Source: Stutzerimonas stutzeri (GTDB taxonomy: Bacteria; Pseudomonadota; Gammaproteobacteria; Pseudomonadales; Pseudomonadaceae). Taken from it: 64,000 nucleotides of DNA. The stretch spans positions 1 to 64,000 of the forward strand of contig NZ_CP073106.1 in NCBI RefSeq assembly GCF_018138085.1, in the 5' to 3' direction. Positions 23,661 through 30,299 of this stretch are shown here, one piece after another. The notes under the pieces are model-generated. The model was not told the origin of the DNA. It did no database searches and saw only the letters and a list, made by a program, of their open reading frames with translations. Each line of letters begins with the position of its first letter. The first letter of the stretch is position 1. Position numbers and translations under genes: made by a program.

Positions 23661-23798
23661 CTACGCAGAAAGAAACTTATAAAGCCCTTCACGGAAGCAC
23701 TTGGGGCAAGCCGCGATGGCCTCTTCGATCTGCCAGCGGGCGAGCCGCTTGATCTCGACAAGCGGAAGGGAAGCGATCTGGGAATATTTGCAGTGCAT
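23661..23798 (-). CDS. very small Cys-containing protein (45 residues)
   Basis: Starts at ATG 23798 with GAGGG six bases upstream and ends at TAG 23661. It has C-P-K-C near the end, a Cys at position 3 and a helical middle (E-I-K-R-L-A-R-W-Q-I-E-E-A-I-A-A). A zinc-binding mini-protein is plausible. It lies upstream of the methyltransferase leader on the same strand. Confidence 0.55.
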   Translation of the reverse strand: MHCKYSQIASLPLVEIKRLARWQIEEAIAACPKCFREGLYKFLSA

Positions 23799-23943
23799 TG
23801 TTCAACCCTCCAACCCAGCGGAATGCTGGTAAAGGGAATTCTATACGTAGCTACGTACGTACGTAAACACGTAATTAAATATTTACAGCCTTTGGCGCGC
23901 CTGGTGCGCTTAGGGGAGCACCCCGGTATGCACGTGAGTTCAC

Positions 23944-24124
23944 CGCCGTCGGCGGTACCGGCCAGGCCGGGCGGCGGTGGAGTTGCTGCGGGCCTGCGCT
24001 CGGGCGCGGAGTTAGATCCTCGGTGTGCTCGAGGTCGACCAGGAGCTGTTGCTGCCGATCGGCGCCGGCGGCGCGGATCTGGTTGTGGAGTTCCTGCAGG
24101 GCGAGGTGGCCATCACCAGGTGCT
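23944..24124 (+). repeat. R1 repeat (single unit B)
   Basis: One unit with GGTACCGGCCAGGCC, GACCAGGAGCTGTTG and GCCATCACCAGGTGCTG. A 50-base spacer, also found after unit D, separates it from R2 copy 2. Confidence 0.8.
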
Positions 24125-24180
24125 GGAGTTGGTGGGTGCGTATATCGGCGACGTTGTACGTCGGTGTCTGGGTGGGATTG

Positions 24181-24389
24181 TTGGTCAAGGGTCTGCCCGG
24201 AAGCCGCAGCGGAGCGGAACCAGCTTGCTGGAGAGCACCGAACGGGTGAGGACAGAAGCGAAGCGCGCCCTTGTACCAGGAGCTTGAGAAGTAAGGCTCC
24301 GCCAGCGGTTCAGGGGGTTTGCTTTTCCCCCTGGGCCGTTGGGGACAGAGGCCGACTCGCTCCCTTCCTTAGGAAGGGCGGGGGGATGG
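24181..24389 (+). ncRNA. R2 element copy 2 (candidate structured RNA)
   Basis: The 209-bp reference copy. GGTCAAGGG (24183-24191) pairs with CCCTTG-T-ACC (24268-24277) with one bulged base. Inside are the hairpins CCGC-A-GCGG, CCAGC-TT-GCTGG and CACC-GAACG-GGTG. The 3' half has CCAGCGG (24302-24308) with CCGTTGG (24336-24342) stacked on CAGGGGG/CCCCCTG, then CCCTTCC-TTA-GGAAGGG (24362-24378). Only loops and the bulge vary much among copies. Confidence 0.62.
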
Positions 24390-24395
24390 AATCAT

Positions 24396-24419
24396 AAAAG
24401 GCCGCTGCTGCGGCCTTTT
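24396..24419. terminator. bidirectional intrinsic terminator
   Basis: AAAAGGCCGC and GCGGCCTTTT with a four-base loop. It would end both the R2 transcript (plus) and the parA operon (minus). Confidence 0.8.
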
Positions 24420-24453
24420 GTGTATTTACGTACGTAGGTACGTAATTAGGTAC

Positions 24454-24732
24454 TTACGCGCGTTTGTCCAGCTTCTTGAAGTAGGCCTCAAGCGCCTCGT
24501 CGATCAGGTCTGACTCAGTGACCTTACGACCTTCAAGCTTGCTTCGGCTGAACGATTCATCCCTCAGGCGAGCGTTGTAGGTCTTCCGGATCCGAATAGT
24601 CTTGTTCTCGCGCTCGGTGGAATTACCAGGCGTAGCAACAGGGGTTGGCTGCGGTGCGGGCGCAGGAGTCGGCTCAACAGCGCCTTCTGCACCGCCACCA
24701 CGGAACTCGTCGAGAGACGGCTTCGCTTTCAT
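24454..24732 (-). CDS. small partner of ParA (ribbon-helix-helix-like)
   Basis: 92 residues. The disordered Pro-rich N-terminus (P-T-P-A-P-A-P-Q-P-T-P) is followed by K-T-I-R-I-R-K-T-Y-N-A-R-L and a helical C-terminus (E-S-D-L-I-D-E-A-L-E-A-Y-F), which fits a ribbon-helix-helix DNA-binding fold as in ParG-like centromere binders. It overlaps the parA stop (ATGA). It would bind a centromere, perhaps the TACGTA clusters, and stimulate ParA; that target is inference. Confidence 0.7.
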   Translation of the reverse strand: MKAKPSLDEFRGGGAEGAVEPTPAPAPQPTPVATPGNSTERENKTIRIRKTYNARLRDESFSRSKLEGRKVTESDLIDEALEAYFKKLDKRA

Positions 24733-25367
24733 TTCTTCACCTCTTCGTAGAACGCCTTCATCTCAGCAATGGCCTGATGGTCCTTCGCAATCTCTTCAAT
24801 CGTGCGACCTTCGCCAATCGCCCGGCGGAAAACAACGCGCTCACACACTCTCGCGTCTAAAACCGTTAGAGAAGACTCTTCAAGGTACTTGAGCATGTCC
24901 TTGATATCTTTCGTGCGAGGATCAATACGCGTCAGTAGCACCTTTACCTTCAGCTTGGGGTTGTAGTCCTTGGCCAGGTCGACCACTTCAAGCAGATCCG
25001 TCATTGCGGCAGCATCGAGCCCTGAAGCACCAACAGGAATGACCGCAACATCAGCGAGGAGAAGGGCGTTCCGAAGCCCTGGGGCATCCCGGCCACCAGC
25101 ATCGACGACTGTATTCTGATAGTTACCAACGAGCTCCTTGCCCTCGTCAAAAATGGCTTTGCCCCGAAGGCAGATAGTCGTTGGCATGGGGCGCCCTTTT
25201 GCTTCCTCACACTCCCGCCGCCAAGCAGCCCAGGTCGCAGCACTTTCTTGAGGGTCACCATCAATCAGCAATGATGGGCCTTCTGCAGCAAGGTCGCAGG
25301 CTAAATGAATGGCGGTCGTGGATTTGCCAACCCCACCTTTGGTGTTAACGATTGCATAAACAGTCAT
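24729..25367 (-). CDS. parA: ParA plasmid partition ATPase
   Basis: 212 residues from ATG 25367, with AAGGGG upstream; a longer in-frame start reaches into the promoter repeats. Deviant Walker A K-G-G-V-G-K-S-T (about 10-17), I-D-G-D-P-Q-E-S near 37-44, and a V-V-D-A-G-G switch region. It is a short ParA (type Ib) without an N-terminal DNA-binding domain, suiting a small RHH partner. TACGTA repeats lie at 25385-25412 in its promoter region. Confidence 0.88.
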   Translation of the reverse strand: MTVYAIVNTKGGVGKSTTAIHLACDLAAEGPSLLIDGDPQESAATWAAWRRECEEAKGRPMPTTICLRGKAIFDEGKELVGNYQNTVVDAGGRDAPGLRNALLLADVAVIPVGASGLDAAAMTDLLEVVDLAKDYNPKLKVKVLLTRIDPRTKDIKDMLKYLEESSLTVLDARVCERVVFRRAIGEGRTIEEIAKDHQAIAEMKAFYEEVKK

Positions 25368-25426
25368 CTCATGCCCCTTACATACCGGCGTACGTACGTA
25401 TTTACGTAAATAATGAATTAAGTAGG

Positions 25427-25633
25427 CTAGGAAAGCAACCAAAAGGCATGTACCGCAACCTTGTCTTTGCCTACGCCAAGCTCGTCTGCAATAGATCGCT
25501 TTGCCTTTGACAAAAGCCGATCCTCAACCTGAATCTCGGTTAACCCGCTCACATCTAGCTGAACCAACTGCTCCCGCGGCTCAGGCCGCTCTGCCGTCAT
25601 GTCCACATAGAGAACCATGTAACGCCGTTGCAT
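25427..25633 (-). CDS. small hypothetical protein
   Basis: 68 residues from ATG 25633, with GAGGG seven bases upstream. The sequence has a beta-rich start (R-R-Y-M-V-L-Y-V-D-M) and a helical K-A-K-R-S-I-A-D-E-L segment. It lies between parA and the next unknown, and is flanked on both sides by TACGTA clusters (25385 and 25655). Not recognised. Confidence 0.6.
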   Translation of the reverse strand: MQRRYMVLYVDMTAERPEPREQLVQLDVSGLTEIQVEDRLLSKAKRSIADELGVGKDKVAVHAFWLLS

Positions 25634-25654
25634 TATGTACCCTCGCAATTAAAT

Positions 25655-25690
25655 ACGCACGTACCTACGTACTTACGTAATTACGTAATT
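25655..25690. repeat. TACGTA cluster
   Basis: A run of ACGCACGTACCTACGTACTTACGTAATTACGTAATTAC type repeats upstream of the 68-residue gene. Confidence 0.6.
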
Positions 25691-25691
25691 A

Positions 25692-25985
25692 CTACCAAGA
25701 TTCACCGGCGTGTTCGCGTTCGAGCAATGCTTTCAGGTGCTCGATCGCGTCCTGGTTGTTACGGATGGCGTAATCCGGGAAAGCTGTTTTCCCGCTCTCG
25801 CCACGCTTGATCAGGTCTTCAATGTGGTCGAGTTCGAACCCCATCGAGGTAAGAGTCTCTTTGTCGCCATTGGCTACGGCCTGATTGGCGTCAAGCATCA
25901 TTTGCTGCGCATCGGTCAGCCGACGAATTTCGTACTCAAGTTGACGGATCCGCGCAGGATCCGGCTTCTTAGGCGGATTGAACAT
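25692..25985 (-). CDS. small helical hypothetical protein with shared leader
   Basis: 97 residues from ATG 25985, chosen because TAGGAGC lies seven bases upstream; an in-frame ATG at 26078 would run through the leader hairpin. It is helical and charged (A-R-I-R-Q-L-E-Y-E-I-R-R-L-T-D-A-Q-Q). The leader has the same hairpin and SD block as rep and the methyltransferase, so it may be controlled with them. Function unknown. Confidence 0.65.
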   Translation of the reverse strand: MFNPPKKPDPARIRQLEYEIRRLTDAQQMMLDANQAVANGDKETLTSMGFELDHIEDLIKRGESGKTAFPDYAIRNNQDAIEHLKALLEREHAGESW

Positions 25986-25991
25986 GCGAAC

Positions 25992-26039
25992 GCTCCTAGA
26001 CGGTTTTTCGTTACAACGAGCCTTGGTAGCCGCCAAGGC
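25992..26039 (-). promoter_or_regulatory. shared leader hairpin plus SD upstream of the 97-residue gene
   Basis: On the minus strand GCCTTGG-CGGCTA-CCAAGGC, then CGTCTAGGAGC seventeen bases later. The same loop as at 23604 and 27378 but a different stem sequence. Confidence 0.65.
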
Positions 26040-26319
26040 ATCGTTGGTTTTCCTGAGAGGAAACCGGATTATAGTCATACTACATACTTACGTAAATACA
26101 TACATACGTATAACGGCGCGATATTGTCGGCGAAAGACGTCCCTGCGAACGGCACCCTGAGCAGCGCTCAACGGCGCCTCTACGCACCGCTTCGTCGGCG
26201 CCTAGAAAAAGACGAATTCCTAACGAACGCCTCGCTACGCAAGGGAATGGAATCCGTGATGCTTGTTCAGAAGGGGAGGGGACAGAAATAGCGCGGGTGT
26301 CGGTGAAATACGCTGAGCG
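26040..26319. other. intergenic stretch with TACGTA run and two iteron-like sites
   Basis: Between the end of rep and the 97-residue gene there is a TACGTA-type run at 26083-26112 and iteron-like sites at 26124-26139 and 26297-26312 (TTGTCGGCGAAAGACG and GTGTCGGTGAAATACG). No gene supported. Confidence 0.6.
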
Positions 26320-27336
26320 TCAAGCCGGCGCAGTGCGCTCGAGCTTTTCGTACCATGCATAGCCATCGGGCATTTTTGAAAGCTCCTCCATGAGTGCCTT
26401 GTTATTGCGGGTATAGAAAACGACTCGTTGAACCTTCTTATTGCTGCTATCAAGCGCAATACGGTAATCGGGTAGGGAGTCGCGCTTGATGATGCTGCGT
26501 ACCTCTGATCGAAAACGTCTCAGATCCTGGGTAGAACCGGTTTTCTGACGAAGGATCTCGATATCGCATTTCCACAGTGCCTTTTCACCAGTGTGCTTTC
26601 GCGCAAGTTCGTAGAGGCGACGCTCGAGCGCTTGGCCGAGCTCGAAGTAGCGGCGGTCGATGGTCAGCACTTCGTAATGGATCAGAGCGTTGTACAACCA
26701 TTCAGAGATTGTGACGCTGACCTCAAGAGCACCTTTCCCGTTGGCCGTGTGTCGATCAATTTCATAGTCATCGATCAGGCCAAATCCGCGCACCTGCTCA
26801 ACACCCCCTGTTTGGATGTTGGTCTCCAGGTTGGTGCCCTTGAGCCGTCTGAGCATGTCGACTACCAGGTAATAGGAATTTCCACCAGGCGACCGACAGG
26901 TACCGGTGAGGAATCTGTAGATATCAACCTTAACCTTTCTGGCAATCGGCAAGCCTGACTGGCGAGCTTCAATTAGCTGTGAGCCAATGAATAGAAGCAG
27001 ATCCTTGTCGAAAACCGTTGCAGCGCCAACAACTGACGGGGTGATTCGGATTCGCTTTTTGGTCGAGGGGTTCACGTATTCCCGAATCTCTGTATCGTGC
27101 TTCTTCGAAAGGGAGAAGATCGGAAACTCCATGCTCGCAAGGTCGTCCTTCACCGGCCATTGCGTGATGTTGGCCTGGAAAAGCTCGGTCTGCTCGTACG
27201 GCTGAGTTCCTTTTTTTGAGCTGGTCACCAACTCCCCCTCTTCGCAATTTTGCGTGGTTTTCGCTTGACGTTTGGCGGCGCTACCTGCCGGCGCTTGCTG
27301 GATTTCTAGGTCAAACGGTATCATGTTCAAGCCCAT
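26320..27336 (-). CDS. repA: RepA replication initiator (RPA family)
   Basis: 338 residues. The central stretch S-M-E-F-P-I-F-S-L-S-K-K, R-I-R-I-T-P-S-V-V-G and F-D-K-D-L-L-L-F matches the replication initiator A (RPA) family, whose members bind iterons and open the origin. The first ~50 residues are a polar extension. It ends 1.6 kb from an iteron array at 27942-28258, and two further iteron-like sites lie just beyond its 3' end. Expression probably responds to the leader hairpin at 27341-27398. Confidence 0.88.
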   Translation of the reverse strand: MGLNMIPFDLEIQQAPAGSAAKRQAKTTQNCEEGELVTSSKKGTQPYEQTELFQANITQWPVKDDLASMEFPIFSLSKKHDTEIREYVNPSTKKRIRITPSVVGAATVFDKDLLLFIGSQLIEARQSGLPIARKVKVDIYRFLTGTCRSPGGNSYYLVVDMLRRLKGTNLETNIQTGGVEQVRGFGLIDDYEIDRHTANGKGALEVSVTISEWLYNALIHYEVLTIDRRYFELGQALERRLYELARKHTGEKALWKCDIEILRQKTGSTQDLRRFRSEVRSIIKRDSLPDYRIALDSSNKKVQRVVFYTRNNKALMEELSKMPDGYAWYEKLERTAPA

Positions 27337-27340
27337 TAAT

Positions 27341-27398
27341 GCTCCTAGACGGACAGTGCTGGGTAGAAGCCCGGATCGGTAGCCGCCGTCCGGGCTTC
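27341..27398 (-). promoter_or_regulatory. shared leader hairpin plus SD upstream of repA
   Basis: A ten-base-pair stem (GAAGCCCGGA with TCCGGGCTTC, 27366-27398) encloses GG-CGGCTA-CC. CGTCTAGGAGC (27341-27351) with the SD follows fourteen bases later. Third example of the leader. Confidence 0.68.
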
Positions 27399-27428
27399 GT
27401 CGTTTCTGATGGATGCATATTAGGTGCG

Positions 27429-27462
27429 TTACGTATATACGTAAAGCCGTAATTACGTAGTT
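27429..27462. repeat. TACGTA cluster upstream of repA and R2 copy 3
   Basis: GTTACGTATATACGTAAAGC and ACGTAATTACGTAGT type repeats. It lies between the repA leader (minus) and R2 copy 3 (plus), and could serve both. Confidence 0.6.
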
Positions 27463-27470
27463 ATTTGATG

Positions 27471-27680
27471 TTGGTCAAGGGTCTGCCCGGAAGCCGCAGC
27501 GGAGCGGAACCAGCTTGCTGGAGAGCACCGAACGGGTGAGGACAGAAGCGAAGCGCGCCCTTGTACCAGGAGCTTGAGAAGTAAGGCTCCGCCAGCGGTT
27601 CAGGGGGTTTTGCTTTTCCCCCTGGGCCGTTGGGGACAGAGGCCGACTCGCTCCCTTCCTCAGGAAGGGCGGGGGGATGG
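27471..27680 (+). ncRNA. R2 element copy 3 (candidate structured RNA)
   Basis: 210 bp, same structure as copy 2. The terminal hairpin loop is TCA instead of TTA, and the large hairpin loop has one more T. It lies divergent from repA and next to the origin. Confidence 0.6.
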
Positions 27681-27829
27681 TGACAGGCAACGCTCAGGTT
27701 CCAGGCTAGCCGCGGCGTTCAGCTACCGGTATACCTGATTACTCGCTTTTGCTTTTCAAAGCTGTTGTTGCAGTCATTGTCACGTCCATACCTGCACCCT
27801 TGAACCACTCCGGTTCCTCATCCTGCTCT
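27681..27829. other. short intergenic stretch before the origin
   Basis: No gene or repeat seen apart from ordinary sequence. Confidence 0.4.
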
Positions 27830-28048
27830 CTTAGTAGTTAAAAGATTCTTCTTTGTTAAGAAGAAGTTAATACGCGCGCGCGTGTTAACCGGTAAGGAAT
27901 ATGGCTCAAGCCCTTGATACAAGAGGCTTTGTGCTTCCTCGTTGTCGGCAATATACGAAACGGCCGTCGGCAATAGACGAGAAACCGTCGGTGATAGACG
28001 ACGATGGATGTCGGCGATGTCCAACGTCAGGCAAGCCTTATAGACAGC

Positions 28049-28057
28049 TTATCCACA
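28049..28057 (+). promoter_or_regulatory. DnaA box in oriV
   Basis: Perfect TTATCCACA, directly before an iteron. Confidence 0.75.
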
Positions 28058-28164
28058 CCTGTCGGCGATATACGCGGGGGAGCGCGAGTTGTCGGTGATA
28101 TACGTTACTGCGCGCTGGCGTACGTCCATAGCCGCCGGCGCTTGATTCTGAGCAAAAAACACAC

Positions 28165-28189
28165 AAAACCCCCGTTGTAAGCGGGTTTT
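28165..28189. terminator. possible terminator within oriV
   Basis: CCCGTT and AGCGGG with a three-base loop and one wobble, flanked by AAAA and TTTT. It could shield the origin from transcription. Confidence 0.5.
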
Positions 28190-28359
28190 ACCGAATCGCA
28201 GGTCGATCCTAAGCGTCGGTGAAATACGAAACGCCATTCAGAATGTCGGCGAAATACGTCACCGATTGAACTGCCCAGATTCTGTATCGCTGCCAGCCCG
28301 ACAAACCGGCCGCTCTTTGGAACTCCCTCTGAGCTTCCGCAAGCGGGGGCTCTGCCGTC

Positions 28360-28389
28360 TTGTCGTTTTTCGCATCATGGTTATAATAC
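28360..28389 (+). promoter_or_regulatory. promoter and operator of the dotI-dotH-dotG operon
   Basis: TTGTCG (28360-28365), a 16-base spacer and TATAAT (28382-28387). The 18-bp element GCATCATGGTTATAATAC (28372-28389) covers the -10 and belongs to the family seen at 12472, 31595, 41503 and 53358. Confidence 0.7.
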
Positions 28390-28412
28390 GGAAAAATGAC
28401 CATGGAGGCTCT

Positions 28413-29147
28413 ATGAGCAGCGATCCTATTCGGCATGATCCAGGTGCCGGCACATCACGCGACGCAGAGGTGGTTGACGCCATCCTACGTGAGGTCGTGG
28501 CAAAGCTACACAGAACTGCTGATGCCGTAGATCCAGCGGTACGCGACGAGCAACAGCGCCGGAAGATTGCCCTGATCGCTGCGTCGTCTGTGAAGCTCAA
28601 TTACATCCTTTCAGTAGCTGTAGTCATTCTCGTGGCACTGGCCAGCGTGCTGGGCTGGTTTGCGGTTCATCCGGATCGCCAGTATTTCGCTTCAGACAAC
28701 GGCCGGATCTTCCCGATGATTCCTTTATCCGAGCCGTATCGGAAGCCAGGGGATGTCATCCAGTTCGCGAAGGACACCCTCAGTCGCTCATTCACGATGG
28801 ACTTTCAGAACTGGCGACAGCAACTCGAGGACACCCGGGCACGCTACACAAGGCCTGGCTTTAAGTCATACATCGAAGCGTTGCAAACGTCAGGCGTTCT
28901 CGAAACCGTCAGACAACGACGAATGAACATGTCTATCACCGCCGGCACCGGCGTACTGGTGAAGGACGGCGTCGAGAACGGGGCGTTCATCTGGATGGTT
29001 GAGGTTCCGATCGAGGTCAAGCTGACCGGCCAGGCTAATGAGCTCCCCGCTCAACGCTTCATGGCCACCGTCCGCGTTGAACGCATTCCAACACTGGACT
29101 CCATTGAGGGTATCGGTGTTGGCCAACTTGTCACGCGACCGCTGTAG
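28413..29147 (+). CDS. dotI: DotI/IcmL (IncI TraM) inner-membrane core protein
   Basis: 244 residues from ATG 28413 (GGAGG four bases upstream). One transmembrane helix near 65-85 and a periplasmic C-terminal domain with N-W-R-Q-Q-L-E and R-F-M-A-T-V-R-V-E-R, as in the DotI/IcmL family. It is part of the inner-membrane base of the Dot/Icm-type channel. First gene of the dotI-dotH-dotG unit. Confidence 0.9.
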   Translation: MSSDPIRHDPGAGTSRDAEVVDAILREVVAKLHRTADAVDPAVRDEQQRRKIALIAASSVKLNYILSVAVVILVALASVLGWFAVHPDRQYFASDNGRIFPMIPLSEPYRKPGDVIQFAKDTLSRSFTMDFQNWRQQLEDTRARYTRPGFKSYIEALQTSGVLETVRQRRMNMSITAGTGVLVKDGVENGAFIWMVEVPIEVKLTGQANELPAQRFMATVRVERIPTLDSIEGIGVGQLVTRPL

Positions 29148-29156
29148 GTGAATTCG

Positions 29157-30290
29157 ATGAAGCTCTTTCTTGCACTGGTTCCCATCGCAGTGATGTTTTT
29201 CACTACAGGTGCGTCAGCCGAAAATTCCGGACAAAACGTTGCTGCAGCCAGCTCCTCTCAGGCACAACAGCCGCTGGAATGGGTGCCGATATCGAGTGGT
29301 GGAAGTTCTGCAGCTCCTACTGCACAGCAGCAGATACAGACTGCTTTTCCCGCTTCGGCGTATGGGGCTCAGAACTACCCTGTGCAACAGCAGACACCCC
29401 CTGGCTATTTCCCGGCAGCTCCAGGTGCTCAGACAATCGCCCCAGCCCCCGGCATGGCCGTTCACGACGACGGTACCAGAGGATTGTTTCCGCCAGGCCA
29501 GCTTTCAGCGTTCGAGGTTGCCAAAAGTCAGGTATCGCCATTCAAACCCGATGAAATCCGAGATCTGGCAGTAACCTTTGACGAGTCGCGAGAGGCAAAG
29601 GCCTATAAGCCTGTTCGAGCTCTCCCACGAATCAGTAGCGTATCGGTCGACCTGGCTCCCGGATCTTCTATGCCAGTTGCTCGGATGCTGCCTGGTACGC
29701 CGAGCTCACTCATATTTATCGACGCTACAGGCGCTCCCTGGCCTCTTGCGGCTCCGCCACGCATTTCGGATGCTCGGGTTTTCTTCCCTGAGTGGCTGAA
29801 AGGCACTCACGTCGTTGTCGTTTCTGCGTTGTCTCCTTATGAGAGCGGCACCTTAACCGTGTTCCTCCAGGGATTGCCGACACCAGTAGTCGTTCAACTC
29901 TCCACCGGTGAAGAAGGCACAAAGGAATCAACTCGCGACGTTGATGTTCGCCTTGATATACGAGTTCCTGGCCGCGGGCCTAACGCCAAGGCTCCAGTTG
30001 TTGGCCCAGGTAAAATCGAACTCTACGACGATACGCTGCAAGCCTTCCTTGATGGGTTGCCGCCCATGGAGGCAAAGCCTATCAAGGCCATTGGATCGGT
30101 ACCGGCTGGGACAAAGGTTTATCAGCTATCCAATGAGCTTTATGTCCGTACGACTTACGACCTCAAGTCACCATTCGATCAAACAAGCTCAAGTGCTAAC
30201 GGCACCCGTGTTTATCGAATGCCTCTTACCCCTTATGTCACTTTTTCGGACATGGGCAGATCCGTAACTGTCCAGCTTGATATTTTTTGA
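29157..30290 (+). CDS. dotH: DotH/IcmK (IncI TraN) outer-membrane core protein
   Basis: 377 residues from ATG 29157 (AGGTGA upstream). A signal peptide (cut near A-S-A at 23) is followed by a Gln/Pro/Ala-rich stretch to ~110 and a conserved DotH domain (for example G-T-P-S-S-L-I-F-I-D-A-T-G and V-V-V-V-S-A-L). DotH forms the outer-membrane ring with DotC and DotD, which are encoded in the pilus operon here. Confidence 0.89.
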   Translation: MKLFLALVPIAVMFFTTGASAENSGQNVAAASSSQAQQPLEWVPISSGGSSAAPTAQQQIQTAFPASAYGAQNYPVQQQTPPGYFPAAPGAQTIAPAPGMAVHDDGTRGLFPPGQLSAFEVAKSQVSPFKPDEIRDLAVTFDESREAKAYKPVRALPRISSVSVDLAPGSSMPVARMLPGTPSSLIFIDATGAPWPLAAPPRISDARVFFPEWLKGTHVVVVSALSPYESGTLTVFLQGLPTPVVVQLSTGEEGTKESTRDVDVRLDIRVPGRGPNAKAPVVGPGKIELYDDTLQAFLDGLPPMEAKPIKAIGSVPAGTKVYQLSNELYVRTTYDLKSPFDQTSSSANGTRVYRMPLTPYVTFSDMGRSVTVQLDIF

Positions 30291-30299
30291 GGATCGGCA

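Larger units (their letters stand above)
23799..24453. other. gene-free stretch: TACGTA cluster, one R1 unit, R2 copy 2, terminator
   Basis: No supported gene. It holds TACGTA repeats at about 23843-23880, an R1 unit, R2 copy 2, a bidirectional terminator and a further TACGTA run near 24426. Confidence 0.7.
27830..28260. other. putative origin of replication (oriV)
   Basis: From left to right: an AT-rich stretch (27831-27873), a CG run, then iteron-like repeats GTCGGYRAWATACG at 27942, 27966, 27987, 28061, 28091, 28215 and 28245, all in plus orientation. A perfect DnaA box lies at 28049-28057. Repeats are spaced unevenly and some read TAGACG instead of TATACG. Together with repA nearby this is a typical iteron origin. 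The hairpin at 28165-28189 lies within it. Confidence 0.82.

Noticed and set aside
24141..24160. TATATCGGCGACG motifs near 24.1 and 51.7 kb as iterons
   Set aside because: They belong to the spacer between R1 and R2 and do not match the iteron core (GTCGG...TACG) in order.
24181..24389. R2 as an omega-RNA (HEARO) of an IscB-type nuclease
   Set aside because: No IscB, IsrB or TnpB-like gene is in the window and I could not match the sequence to an omega-RNA from memory. Kept only as something to test.
24181..24389. R2 as an insertion sequence
   Set aside because: No transposase frame, and no inverted terminal repeats or target duplications that I can see.
27942..28258. Possible CRISPR array at the short repeats near 28 kb
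   Set aside because: Repeats are 14-16 bp, degenerate and unevenly spaced, with a DnaA box and repA nearby: an iteron origin.
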